A stretch of DNA of 64,000 nucleotides from Dicaeum eximium. Taxonomy: Eukaryota > Chordata > Aves > Passeriformes > Dicaeidae. A program made the translations under genes and the position numbers. This document shows, piece by piece, positions 49,964 to 60,736 of this stretch. Under the pieces are notes generated by a model, which was given only the letters and a program-made list of their open reading frames with translations, searched no databases and had not been told where the DNA came from. Positions within the stretch are counted from its first letter, which is position 1, and each line of letters begins with the position of its first letter. The DNA is taken from contig VWZP01001440.1 of NCBI GenBank assembly GCA_013396995.1, forward strand, positions 2,870,740-2,934,739, in the 5' to 3' direction.

Positions 49964-52086
49964 AAAACCACTACCATATAAACCTTAAAATTGTTTTCTC
50001 TAGTTCACTGTTGGTTGAACTTGATTTTGCAAAGCATAGTTTTTAACAGGCTCGGCACAGTTTTGGAATCTCTTTTCCTCAAATCACATTAACAATTTGT
50101 GGGCTGAAACCTCTGTTTTTTCCTGTATTTTTTGTTGCCAAGTAATTTTACTTCTTGCCTTGCTCTCACAGAATTCAGGCTGTTTTCACTTGTGTACACT
50201 GCTGTATTTCAAGAGCAAGGAACAACACAAAGAAACAGTTTTCACTGGAACCCACACTTCTTAAATATTTGTGTAGAACACTGGCTTTTATGTTCACTAG
50301 TCCACTGCCCTATAATACCATTATTAATGGCAGCTTTGCTTTTAATTGCAGCAGAAATAAAATCAGGCTGTAGAACAGGGTGACATCCCCTGGGTAAAGC
50401 AGGATTCCTGTGTTCCAATGAGAATTAAAATAGTATTTATTTCACTGTCCTTCTTTCTGGTAACTCTTTGCCTGCCATGTCAGTGTATTAATCAGCAACA
50501 CGTGAATGCTGTCATTACTTTTGTGCAAAGGGACTAACTATGAAGGTTTTCTTGAATACTTTCTTACATGGATTGTGCTTATAATGTCTGCTTTCACAGA
50601 GTTTCACAGCTTCACTTGGTATTACAGCATGAAAATTTCTCATGTCCTGCACAGAGTTTTATTCCTTGAATAATCCTGCTGGTTTCACAAAGCACTATTG
50701 AATTATAGTGGAAAAAAAAGCTGGATTGATATTACACATTATTTTCAATTTCTGATCAATTACAGCTGATCTTACAAATCTTTTTATATATTTCAAACAT
50801 TTTATTTTTGCTGCAGATAATAAAGCTTTTTCAAAATTGTTTTCTCAAGAACAAAGTAATATCAGTGCTCTGACAAGTTTTGTGTACGAAATGATTACCT
50901 GGGGGAGAACACCATTCAGATTTCAATGCTTTATGCAAATAATCCAAGTATGCAATTAGACAAAGCCTTGTTAACTAGGGTTAAAACACATGCAATCAAC
51001 TGGTGCACTTATTTGGTAGAATTTAGATAAGCATAATTAGGTTGCAAAATGAATCTATATGTAAATAAGTGGAGTTCTTGTATTTGAGGATAAACAAAAT
51101 CAGAGATAATTTTAATCACCAAATTTATTGTTTATATAGTGTAGGTTCATAAAGAGGTTTGAGGAGTTAATTTCCCAGCCAGAATCTAATAAGACACTTA
51201 TCTTTTTTTGCTATCCTGCCTCCTCATGTGCCATATTTAGAATGACATACTGCAGATGCTCATGAATCTGCTTTGATATTATATGAAAGTCATCCTCTTT
51301 GCTTTTTTGCCACTATGTATTTACATGAGTAAATTCTGATGTTCAGTTGAAAACCTAAATCAAGTACATTTTTTGGCATTTGCTTATATAGATTTTTTTG
51401 GCACTCAAAGGGAACCAGTCAGAAACTGATAGTCAAGAGATTGAGGAAAAGACTCTCCCTCAGTATTTTGTCTTTAACAATCCAATTAAATCAGCTGTCA
51501 AAATTTTTAGGTATTTTCTGTTTTGTAATGGACAGCCCAGTGACATCTCCAGGACTCTAAACTTCGCAAAGTTGGTGGTTCTAGTATTGATTTGGTTTTA
51601 TAGCTGCTTTTTGCTTTTAGGTTTGTTTTGTGTGTGTGTGTTTTATTTTATATGGCTGCTTTTTGCCTTTTGATTATAAAGGAAACAAACTGAACAGTAC
51701 ACTGGCCATATTTACAGTACTGTTCCACTTCATATCAATGTTTTTCTGGTTTATCCCTCACTGACAATGAAAAGCACCTACAGCATGCACACAGGCAACT
51801 TCTGGAAACATTTCAAGTGCTAGTCTGGAGCTGGATAGGAGCTCTTATAAGACTAAGCCTCCAACTGCTGTTTTGTACTCCACCTCTTCTACAAAAGGAC
51901 CTTAGGTCACTCCTGCCTATATTTTTAGTCAAATTTATGACCTTTAATTTCAGGTGGTTGATTTTTGTAAATCTTACTTTTTTTTTTTGTAGTAATAACA
52001 GATCCTTTCAAACAAACACTAGTTAGGAAAGCAAAAACACTTTAGGTCATTAGTATTATCTTGTGCTCAGCAGCGGATCAGCAAAG
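49964..52086. other. AT-rich noncoding stretch before the island
   Basis: No gene was seen. A TG microsatellite of about seven units lies at 51629-51641 and a run of 11 T at 51978-51988. The T run would read as a poly(A) on the minus strand, about 100 bases beyond the AATAAA at 52087-52092. Confidence 0.5.
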
Positions 52087-52092
52087 TTTATT
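52087..52092 (-). terminator. AATAAA poly(A) signal word, minus strand
   Basis: The plus-strand TTTATT is AATAAA on the minus strand. It lies about 520 bases downstream of the minus-strand TATA-like box at 52612-52621, at the edge of the GC-rich island. In AT-rich DNA this hexamer is frequent by chance, so its significance depends on the island being transcribed. Confidence 0.25.
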
Positions 52093-52459
52093 TCAGAAGT
52101 GAATGAGGCCTAAAAATCACACCAAAGTAAGAACACCAAATGTAACATGGAACAAGTTGTCTGGGGGATCCCGTGCAGCCCAAGCCCAGGGCCTCCTTAC
52201 GAACATTTTTGAGGAATGTTGATAAGGAAAGAAAGGCATGGGCTTGCCCCGGTGTCAGGCCAGGGGTGAAGTGCCTGCCTTCCCACCTTTCACTGCCACT
52301 GGAAAGACTATGCCTAGAGAAATTGAAGCTTTTGCTCCCTGCAGAACAGGCGCACCTACCTACGGCAGCACCGGCCTCCCTGCACAGCCCAGCCCTGCCG
52401 GATGGACGGGACCAGGGCTGGGGACTCCTGTCGCAGTCGAGATGGCCACGGTACACAAA

Positions 52460-52603
52460 GTGTCACCGTACAACATCAGAAGGCTTCAGGCATCTGCTCA
52501 TAGAGAGCAACACCATGCCACATCAGCGAGCTTCAGGCATCCACCCATAAGCGTAACACCACAGCACACGAGAAGGCTGCGAGCGTCTGCCCTTCCTGCG
52601 CGT
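52460..52603 (-). repeat. Three-copy 46-49 bp tandem repeat
   Basis: Copies span 52460-52508, 52509-52554 and 52555-52603. Each has a shared core on the plus strand (AACACCA...ACATCAG..AGGCTTCAGGCATC..CC.CATA) with moderate divergence; the third copy is the most changed (GCTGCGAGCGTCTGCCC). The array ends eight bases from the minus-strand TATA-like box, so a transcript starting from that box would begin in copy three and run through all copies. Confidence 0.65.
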
Positions 52604-52611
52604 TAGCCCAG

Positions 52612-52621
52612 CCTTTTATCC
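52612..52621 (-). promoter_or_regulatory. TATA-like box in the CpG island, minus strand
   Basis: The minus strand reads GGATAAAAGG in an otherwise GC-rich context, so the word is unlikely to be background. A start about 25-30 bases downstream would fall near 52585. The downstream minus strand has a donor-like word, TAG then GTAGGTG, near 52360. This would bound a first exon of about 225 bases. Function is inferred. Confidence 0.4.
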
Positions 52622-52834
52622 TCCTCATCCCACACGCACTGCACCTGTGCGCCCTCTGCTCCCTTCCGTGACCGGGCAGTGCGCCTGGGCACGCCGTGTC
52701 TCGTTACCTTCAACGCTGGTCACCTGCTTGTCACAGCTGTGCCCCATCAGGGATGAGGCCCGGCCTCAGCCCCGCTCCCAATTACCGCGCACCGACTGCC
52801 GGCCCCGCAGGGCCCTCTGCGGCGCAGGGGGCTC

Positions 52835-52905
52835 GGGGATGTCGGGGGGTTGGGATGCAGGGATGTCAGGGTGTTGGGATGTCGGGATGTAGGGATGCCG
52901 GTGGG
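52835..52905 (+). repeat. 24-bp G-rich minisatellite
   Basis: Two full copies (52837-52860 and 52861-52884) agree at 20 of 24 bases, and a third partial copy follows. An 8-base subunit, GGGATGTC or GGGATGCA, recurs within each. Four G-runs at 52835-52863, with loops of at most five bases, satisfy the usual pattern for a G-quadruplex on the plus strand. Confidence 0.75.
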
Positions 52906-52999
52906 GCTTTCCGAATCCCCGCCCCGGTGATCCACGGCTCCCCCGCACAGCGGCGGGCGCCTCGCTCGGCTCCGTGGCTGCGGCTGAAGCTGGGGAGAG

Positions 53000-53124
53000 C
53001 GGGACACCTGCGGGACACCTGCGGGACAGCTGCGGGACACCTGCGGGACACCTGCGGGACAGCTGCGGGCAGGGGCTGCGGGACACCTGCGGGACACCTG
53101 CGGGACACCTGCGGGCAGGGGCTG
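53000..53124 (+). repeat. 11-bp minisatellite with higher-order pattern
   Basis: Eleven units fill 125 bases. With A = CGGGACACCTG, B = CGGGACAGCTG and C = CGGGCAGGGGCTG, the order is A A B A A B C A A A C. Copies of A are identical, pointing to recent duplication. No unit contains a stop in any plus-strand frame and the unit length is not a multiple of three. This explains why overlapping long frames appear here on both strands. Confidence 0.9.
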
Positions 53125-53350
53125 CGGGAAACGCTGGGGTGCAGCCGAGAAGGCAGAGCCTGGAGCGGGGCAGGCGCGGCTCGGGCAGGAGGTGTTTGCA
53201 GCAGCTCTGGAGGAGATGCCGCACGCATCTTGCTGTTCCCACGGAGGAGATCCTACCCTGGAAATAGCCAAAATGCAGAATTTGCAATAGATGGGAATTC
53301 AGCCTGCTCTCGTGTTCTCGGTGTTGTGCAGGGATGCGGCCCGAAGGTCT

Positions 53351-56300
53351 TAGTCAGAGTTCAGGCTATGACAACCTTAAACTTGATAATTAACATACAG
53401 AGATAAGATTGGTGTTTGTGGAGGTTATCTCTTCAATCTGATGTAATCGTGGTTTGCTGTCAGTGTCTCGGCATTTTGCAGGGGTGGAAAATAAGTTTTG
53501 TGGTACACACATACCCAGTTTGAGAATGCTGGTATGACATTTTGAAAAATGAAGAGATATATTCTGAGTGTCAGTGAGACACCTTTAGCAAATTGACATT
53601 CTAAACATCCAGATACCCTGTGATTTGTTTCACGGCTACCAGGCCATTCAGCTACTGAGTATGAATATAATAATGTCAGATAATTCCTAATTAGCTTTCT
53701 CAGTTGGAAGCTCTGCTCCTTTGAGCATGTTACGTTTTGCAAGCTTGTTTGAAGTGGGTAGAAAACCCCCAAAAGGATTAAAAATATAACACCTGGGAGA
53801 CAAGTAAACATACAATCATTTGGAATAAACTTTAAACCCAGCAGACGTCAGCATGTAGCCTGGAGTAAGGCTGAGGGGGTCTAAAGACACTAATTATTGT
53901 AGTCATACAACTGAAATAATGGGGACTTGACAGTATGACTGATAAACAGCTAGAAAATTAATGAACAGAATGTCTTCCATCAAGGACTGCCAAATATCTG
54001 TACAAGACACCACAGACAACACTGACATTATGTGCAGACCAAAATACTATTTAAAGATTTGTGGCATGAACTGAACACATGGTGCTGCTAATGACTGGAG
54101 CTTGTGTGCCCACTGTGAATGGGTAAAGTAATTAATCAGTTTAAAATTACACAATGGGAGATTATAATTATTTTTAAAAAATTACATTATATACTATATG
54201 AGGGAAGGAAAACATAACTTGGATCCTTTAGATTAAGGATGCCAGACTATAGGAATGATTTTGATCACTTACAGATTTTTTTTTCCACTGTACAGCTTTG
54301 TACTTATTGTTCATACCAGTAATCCAGTTTTGAGCTGTCTCTTGTTTCATCAATTAAGGGTGAAAGAAGAAGTTTTATGGAAGAGAGAGGATTATAGAAA
54401 GAGTTTGGAGCAATGTCAGGGTCCTGGGATAACCTGCAGATCCAGCAATTACCAGTTGTCTCTAGGGTGCTTATAGTGGCTAGGGGCAGATGCAGAAGAG
54501 GCAACTTATATGAACAATTACAATTAGCATAACTTTGCATCCAGAACACTAACATAACTTCCTGAAGAAAGGCTTTGTATACTCACTGGCATCCCTGGAG
54601 GCATTGTAAAAGCTTTAGCAGGGAAAGCAAACAAGTCAGTGGTGTCTTTATTAAGTCCAGTGGCATGAGACCCACCATAAGTGAATTTCAGCTTCACGTC
54701 TGACTCATCCTCCCGTCACAGCATCGGAACTGTCATCAGGACACAAAACTGTGTATTACATGCTCCATCAGCAGCCACATGCTTCAGAAGCTTCAAAGAC
54801 CTCCTGTTTTAGACAGGTGCTGTATAGCCTTCCTTCAGTTCTTCTCCTAAACCCTAATGGTAGGAAGTGATTGAGGCCTGAGAGACTCCAGAATTACCTG
54901 CTGTGGCTGTGTGATCATCCCTTTTATCCAAACACATTCTGACATAACTTTGGTAACCTGTGCTCTGTTTGTTGGGCTTTAATGCTGCCTTCTCCATTCT
55001 GGAGAGCCATGGACCCTGAAATGTATCTGGCTATATTTTTAAGAGATATCTGTGCTACAAAAATGTATTGCCTTGTAGGGGAGGAGATGATCTCTTGCAG
55101 CAGGGCAGAGTGAACATCCCTCCTCATGCTGGAAAATCTTCCTGAGTGTTCTCTCACAAAAACTGAGAGAATATTTGATGAATCAAATCTTCAAAGAGTC
55201 AAACTAATCTGTGCACAGCTCTCTGGCACTGACTGTGGGTGTACATTGGGAAGCTGAGTTAGGGAGTGTAGGTTTTCAGTGTAGTGCCTTGGTATGCTCT
55301 TGAAATATAAATGATAAAAATAAAACAGAAAAGGACAGAGATTTTCCCAGATAAGCAGGGATTTAGTATTGAGTCTTCATAGCCAGTAATGGGCTTTGAT
55401 GATTTCAAGAGGCCTTGGATCAATTCCTATGTATACAGTTTGAAAAAGCCTTTTGAGTCATAATTTACATTCATATTCCCAGGCAAAGCAACTGTTTGAG
55501 CTCTTGATTTTATTTGACACACATCTGTAAATAGTTATCTGAGAGACCTACTTCCAACCTCACAAAAACCTTACATGGCATTTTCTACAGTTCTAAATAC
55601 TTTCCTCAATGCATTAAAGGGCAGATATTTCATTGGGGAACATTAGTGCCATTAGCAGCAGTTTTACTTTTCCACTTTCCAGGAATTTAATAATCTTCAA
55701 ATGCACAGGCTTCCAGAAATGTCAAGACATGAACAAAGGGAAAAAGATACTGTATCTATTCCATCACAGGTTTGGGCCACTACAGGAAATACGAGTTTGT
55801 CCCTTGGACTGAGCAAGAAGGTTGATGGGTTTAGTAAAACACACACCAGTCATGTGAATCATTTGTATACTGTGTGTTTTCACAGAACATTACCCATTTA
55901 ATTGCTGTGCAGGTTTATTAGGGCATAAGGCAATAACATGCACGGTATCCTTTTTTTGTTGGTGGGTTTGTTTTGTTAGACATTCGCTTATAAACTAACC
56001 AAATCTCTTAAAGCGCAACCAGAAATCCTTGATAATTTTTCAATACAATTTTTATATGTACATTCTAAAAGCAATGGTGCAATGTTTTTTTCTTGCTGGC
56101 ACTGTCACTGTCACTGCATGCTATCTAACAAAATAGGATCTTCTATTAGATCTCAAGGTGCTGCAAGAACAATAAATTAGAAAAACAATGCAAATGTTAG
56201 ACAATCCATGCCCCCTCCCTCTGCTTGTAGATGTATGTCTCCTGCTGTGTGTACTTAGGAAAATCAATCACTACCCTGAGGAGAAACAACAAAAAATCAC

Positions 56301-56519
56301 TTGATAAGTGTCTTAGCAAAAATTATGGGCTCTAGAATTTTAAAACGTTTGAAAGAAAACAACCTGCCAGCTGAATTATACAAAATTCTTGTTTAGGAAA
56401 TAAAATCCAGCCTATAAGATAGAATGACCTCTCATGAAAGAAATAAGGCATTTCCAGGTTATGTTATACTCAAGAAAACTGGAGTAGAAATGGTCAACAT
56501 GAAACTATAACGAGCTCTT
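53351..56519. other. AT-rich noncoding stretch after the island
   Basis: No gene was seen. The 128-aa minus-strand frame at 53425-53811 has no recognised domain and is within chance length. No repeat was recognised. Confidence 0.5.
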
Positions 56520-56860
56520 GACCTTCCCTGGCCCTTCATGCATTTTCATGAAATGATGTAATTCATTACTTCCACTGATATCTGCAGAGCAGTGGACCAG
56601 TTTACTTTGTATTCATTTATTCAGTCCTGAGTAATCTGTGTTTAATAAAGTGCTGGAGCATGTCAGAATGAACAATTAAACCTGGTTGTTATAGAAGACA
56701 ACTTTCCATTATTGCCACCATTAGTTGTATGTGGTTTATTTTTTTAATAAAGAAGGCTTGTTGCACATTCAGTATATAATCCCATATTAAAGTTTTGCAC
56801 TTTTTTACTCAGAATGGCAATATTTTTTAAACATTTGAGATTGTTGTACTTTGCATCAAG
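56520..56860. other. Candidate conserved noncoding element
   Basis: A long complex AT-rich segment without simple repeats. It contains a 10-bp palindrome TTTCATGAAA near 56544 and several TAAT and AATAAA words. It resembles conserved noncoding elements near developmental genes, or alternatively a 3' untranslated end with AATAAA near 56643 and 56745. Neither reading can be settled without alignment. Confidence 0.17.
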
Positions 56861-59199
56861 CTCTCAACTGATGATAGAGGCTGTAAGTTTTTGTCAAACC
56901 TGTTCTGCAAGGACAAGCAGACTGTGAAGATAGACCCAAGCTCTTGGAGAGGATCATGATGGAGAGATCAGCTATCTGATCAGCAAGATGAAAGGTTTTG
57001 GAAGAATATTTTCTACAGTGCAGAAAATGAGTGGGTTTGGTTACTCCTCAAAGGGAAGAGAAATGGCAGTCTGCTTTAGGAATAATCTATTTGATAAATC
57101 CCTCTGCCTGGCTGTCAATATGCAAAGACAAAAAGCATACAGGGCAGGCAACCATGGTGCTCAACGTGTGCAGTGAAAAGGATCCTTCAAGACCTTCCAT
57201 TGCATCTCACAACTGAGCAGGGGAAAAGCAATAGGAAGGAGTGCAAGTGTTCAGGGCCAACTTCCCACAAAGGCACTCTCAGTTTCCTTTGTCTCTCTAG
57301 TAAGTGAAGCACTGATTTTTGGCAAACCTGGAGTGCCTCATCTTTCCTTTTACTTAGTATAAGCTGGAGTGAGTGTCCTGTCACATGCATGAAGGTGAAT
57401 GTGGAGGGATAAACCAGATGAGCAGAAGATGTGTCATCATCTGGTATCTTCAGTAATCACCAAGCATGTGTTGTATTTCCGTGCCCTGTAGAATAATCAA
57501 TATTATCAAGAACTAGTGATGTTTCACTGCAAAGCAGATTAGAGAGATGGGAGGAAAGTAAAAAACAGTAAGAAGAAAACATCTGAATATTGAAGGTACC
57601 AAAAGCAGAGCTGTTTGCCAATAGTTTCCTTTGCTGGGGTGTTAAGAAATAAAGGTAAGATATTTTGTGTCAAGAAGCAGGTGGCTGGAGGAAGTCCTAA
57701 GAGAGCCCTGTGATCCTGTGTCATCAGCTGTGCCTATATTTGCTCACCTTTATTTGCAGTGCAACCTTATGAACTAGCAGCAGGAGTGGTGTCTGGTGTT
57801 TATGTGCTTATGCATGTAGCCAGCCATGAAATTTTTAAGATTGTAGAATAAAATTTATTTTGCAATAATGAAGATTTTTATCTCTGGTGACAAGGAGCAC
57901 CAACTCAATGATTCAACTCAGAGAGATGCCATAGAAAGCAAACCCAAAAATAACAGAAGAGATAAACATGAGAAGGCCAAATCTGTGAACATTATGAAAT
58001 AAAAAATTATGAAAAAGGAAGTAAAAAAGTGCAAAGTTTAACATCTCATGCATAGAAAACCATTGCTCCCATTCTTTCCCATTTCTCATGCTTCAGGAGA
58101 ACTACACAGAACAGCCCTGGAGAAGCTACAAGGTACATTCTGTATGCTTGTGCAAATGGGATCAAATCTTGTAGAGAATAAAAAAGCAGTGAGCTAGATG
58201 AGATAACAGCCCTTCTGCAATGATTTCACCAGCCATTTCTCACTATTTGTGTCATTGTTGGTTCTTGTGATATCTTTCACTTAGCAGAATTCTTGAGGAC
58301 ACAATATTTTCTTTAAGTGCAAAATACTGCTTGTTGAATGATGGTAGTGTGCCAATTAGTACAGATGATGTTTTACAGCTGACCAAATTGCCAGTGTTTC
58401 TTTCCTGAGCTAAAGATGGTCCTTCCCTCTGTCCCAAAACGCACACTTGAGTCCCTGGCAAACCATAGTGATGTTTGGAGTCGTAAGCAGATTGCTTTCA
58501 AGGTAAACAGCAACTCATTGTCCCTTATATTGTCCAGCAAAGACAAATTTACAATCAGCAGGCTACATACTGCCAGCTAGAAGCACGAGAGCTATATAGA
58601 ATGCTCATAGGATGTGTCTAGCATATTAGCACAGTTGTTTAGAGCAGGTGTTTCGTTAATTGTGGTATATCCAGAGCTGCACACTGTGTTCAAAATGACC
58701 CTTAAATGGCCACCTCACACCAGTGGAATAAGAAGATGTAGTGCACTGAGCTGTGAAATGAAGCAAGGAGGAAGGATGACAGGGGCCCAAGACCTAGTCA
58801 CCTGCATTCATTGCCAGCCTTGTCAGAGCAGCCTTTTTTATTATCTGTGATTCTATTTTTAATCTTTCCTTATGTTTTTATAAATTTGTATTTTGCCAAA
58901 TGAGCTAAGTTGTCTTTAAGCAAGCTTGTAAAATAATTTGAGCCAAACTCTAGGAATCCAAAAGCTAGAAGTTTTGTGGATTGGAGATAAGAAGTAGTTT
59001 GCTCATTTCTTTGTTTTTTTCAAAAGGTTACAAAATGCTACATTTGAAGCAAGTATTTCTCTTCACACACCTGTCACACCTAGAAGCAGAGAGGATGCTG
59101 AGACAGGTCCTGGCAGGGTCTCTGGCTGATGTCACACATTGACTGTAACAGTGAGTTACATTTAAGGGAGAATTAAACCAGAAAGGGGTTGTTGATGCA
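56861..59199. other. AT-rich noncoding stretch
   Basis: No gene or recognised repeat. Frames are all under 80 codons. A donor-like GTAAGA at 57655 lacks a good acceptor. Confidence 0.5.
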
Positions 59200-59360
59200 C
59201 TTAATGCCTGTTGCAGCACAAGGCTGCTGGGGCAGGGGCTGCTGGCTGATTTGCTCTGTCTGGCCCAGGATGCCCAAAGCTCAGGCCAGGGGGGCTGGGG
59301 GACCTTTGCAGGCAGCAACAGGGGAGCAGCTGCCCTGGGAGAGCCTCTGGGAAAGGCAGG
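59200..59360. other. GC-rich, CpG-poor segment
   Basis: A local rise in G and C with several G4-G6 runs (for example 59289-59301) but almost no CpG, unlike the island at 52-53 kb. This suggests an old, methylation-decayed sequence or unrecognised repeat. The 119-aa minus-strand frame at 59028-59387 crosses it and looks like a by-product of composition. Confidence 0.4.
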
Positions 59361-59978
59361 CTGCTGAACAATGAAAAGACTGACCAAAAATCACAGGATA
59401 ATTGCAGTTTAAATCATGAATTAGCTGATTTCAACATACAGACTGCCTAAGAAAACTGAGTTCACTAAGGAAGAAAGTATTTTCCTTTTTTGTCTTTTTC
59501 CTCACAGAATACTTTAATGTGTTTCTTTATGAGTTCTGTCTTCAAACAAATTTTTCTTTTAAAGATAAATAAAATGGAGGGGAAAAAAAGGCTGGAACTG
59601 CATATTTATTCAGTCCCCAATTTCTTCCCATTTGTTTACTTTGTTGGCTGACAAACAAAAAAATCCATTTTTCACGCAGCTCTAGCACAATATTAATCAT
59701 CATGAGTACAAACAGCAGAGTGTAAGCCTATGTCTATTCATACTGTGCTATGCTGCTTCATGCATCTGCATACTGAATAGTCCCTACTCTGGAAGTATGG
59801 AAAATAAGGCTGTGTGCAATTGAACGTGAGAATGAGGCTGGCAGTTTCAGGTCACTCTGCTGCTCTTGGGATCTCAGACATTAACATTGTTATTTTGGCC
59901 TAAAGAGATAATAACTGCAATTCTCTTTTAAATTCATAATCATACTCCTTTTTTTTTTCCTCATTTTTTGTCTCACAG
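59361..59978. other. AT-rich noncoding stretch
   Basis: No gene or recognised repeat. The stretch ends in a pyrimidine tract that includes ten T (59949-59958) directly before the next candidate exon. Confidence 0.45.
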
Positions 59979-60020
59979 GCTTTCAAACAGAACTTCCTGT
60001 GGCCGAGGGCTCACTGCAAG
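59979..60020 (+). other. Candidate 42-bp exon with strong splice signals
   Basis: The acceptor is the strongest in the window: a T-rich and C-rich tract of about 30 bases ending in TCTCACAG at 59978. The donor is AAG then GTAAAG at 60021. The length is exactly 14 codons and all three frames are open; the frame starting at the first base reads AFKQNFLWPRAHCK. A further donor-like word (AAAG then GTAAAG) is at 60129. No family is recognised. Next candidate: 60418. Confidence 0.2.
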
Positions 60021-60149
60021 GTAAAGGAAGAGATACAGGTTGTAACAAGGCAACACACTTTGACAGGCAGGTGCAGAGAGGTTTTACAGTTCAGAGAGTT
60101 CCTGGAAGTGTGCAGAGCAAGCAGAAAGGTAAAGTGCCACCTCTCTGCT

Positions 60150-60205
60150 AGGTTTCATCTGAATATTAGGAAGGCTTTTCTCCACAGTGCTGAACAAGCC
60201 ATCTT
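60150..60205 (+). repeat. Possible CR1 remnant
   Basis: AGGTTTCATCTGAATATTAGGAAGG (in parts) followed by CTTTTCTCCACAGTGCTGAACAAGCC resembles the sense CR1 3' region. There, a 'GGATATTAGGAAG..CTTCTTCAC.GAG' block precedes 'TGGAACAGGC'. The match is short and diverged. Confidence 0.35.
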
Positions 60206-60211
60206 CAGAGG

Positions 60212-60229
60212 AAAAAAAAAAAAAAAAAA
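60212..60229 (+). repeat. Run of 18 A
   Basis: An uninterrupted A18 tract seven bases after the CR1-like fragment. CR1 copies do not normally end in poly(A), so the tract is probably an independent simple repeat or part of another retroposon's tail. Confidence 0.8.
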
Positions 60230-60417
60230 GTAGGATTTAATTTTTGAGCTGCAAGATCTGATTCTGATTTTCAAAAATCACAGGCCTCTCTACTGTTAAG
60301 CACTTAATTTTAAGCTAACAAGATGAAACCATTCAAGTTTCGTTCTGTCATTTTTGCAAATGTTCAGATTTAGTAACTTTAATTACCAATTGCCTGTAGT
60401 TTGTTGCTTCTTCCCAG

Positions 60418-60437
60418 AAACCCCAAGACAGGTAAAG
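60418..60437 (+). other. Candidate microexon
   Basis: The acceptor AGTTTGTTGCTTCTTCCCAG ends at 60417. Two overlapping donors follow: CAG then GTAAAG (14-base exon, 60418-60431) and AAAG then GTGAGT (20-base exon, to 60437). The second donor fits the consensus very closely. Without a partner exon or transcript this remains a pattern only. Confidence 0.15.
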
Positions 60438-60711
60438 GTGAGTGAAGAAAAATCTGTAGCCAAAGAACTGGCCCAGCTCACCACCCCATTTCTGCTGGCC
60501 ATCTCAGAATTTGGGGTAACTTTCATTACTGAAAGCAAAATCTAAGCGCGGACTGTAAAGACCAAAATATTAGGTCTTGAATCACTTTCAGCTGTAGGAA
60601 TCTTCCTTCCAAGGTATATCTTCAGCAATGCAAGAGTGGAACCTTTCATACAGGTCTTTTCTCAGATCATCTGGTGTTCAGACCATTGAAATACAGAATA
60701 GTTGGACAAAC
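60438..60711. other. Noncoding stretch
   Basis: No gene or recognised repeat. Confidence 0.4.
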
Positions 60712-60736
60712 AGAAGCCAACAAATAGTTGGCTTCT
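60712..60736. repeat. Perfect 10-bp hairpin, 5-base loop
   Basis: AGAAGCCAAC (60712-60721) pairs exactly with GTTGGCTTCT (60727-60736) around AAATA. The number of such stems expected by chance in this window is about one half, so no function is claimed. Confidence 0.55.

Larger units (their letters stand above)
52150..53350. promoter_or_regulatory. GC- and CpG-rich island
   Basis: Base composition changes abruptly from AT-rich to very GC-rich with many CpG dinucleotides, and back again near 53350. The dense core is about 52350-53240. It contains a three-copy tandem repeat, a minus-strand TATA-like box, a 24-bp and an 11-bp minisatellite. It could be a CpG-island promoter, with transcription most plausible on the minus strand, or a lineage-specific LTR or other young insertion in antisense. 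Overlapping open frames in it (236 aa at 52696-53406, +; 174, 173 and 120 aa on the minus strand) are low-complexity translations of the repeats, with no recognisable domain. Confidence 0.7.

Noticed and set aside
53425..53811. 128-aa minus-strand frame beside the CpG island
   Set aside because: No domain, no splice or promoter support, and length compatible with chance.
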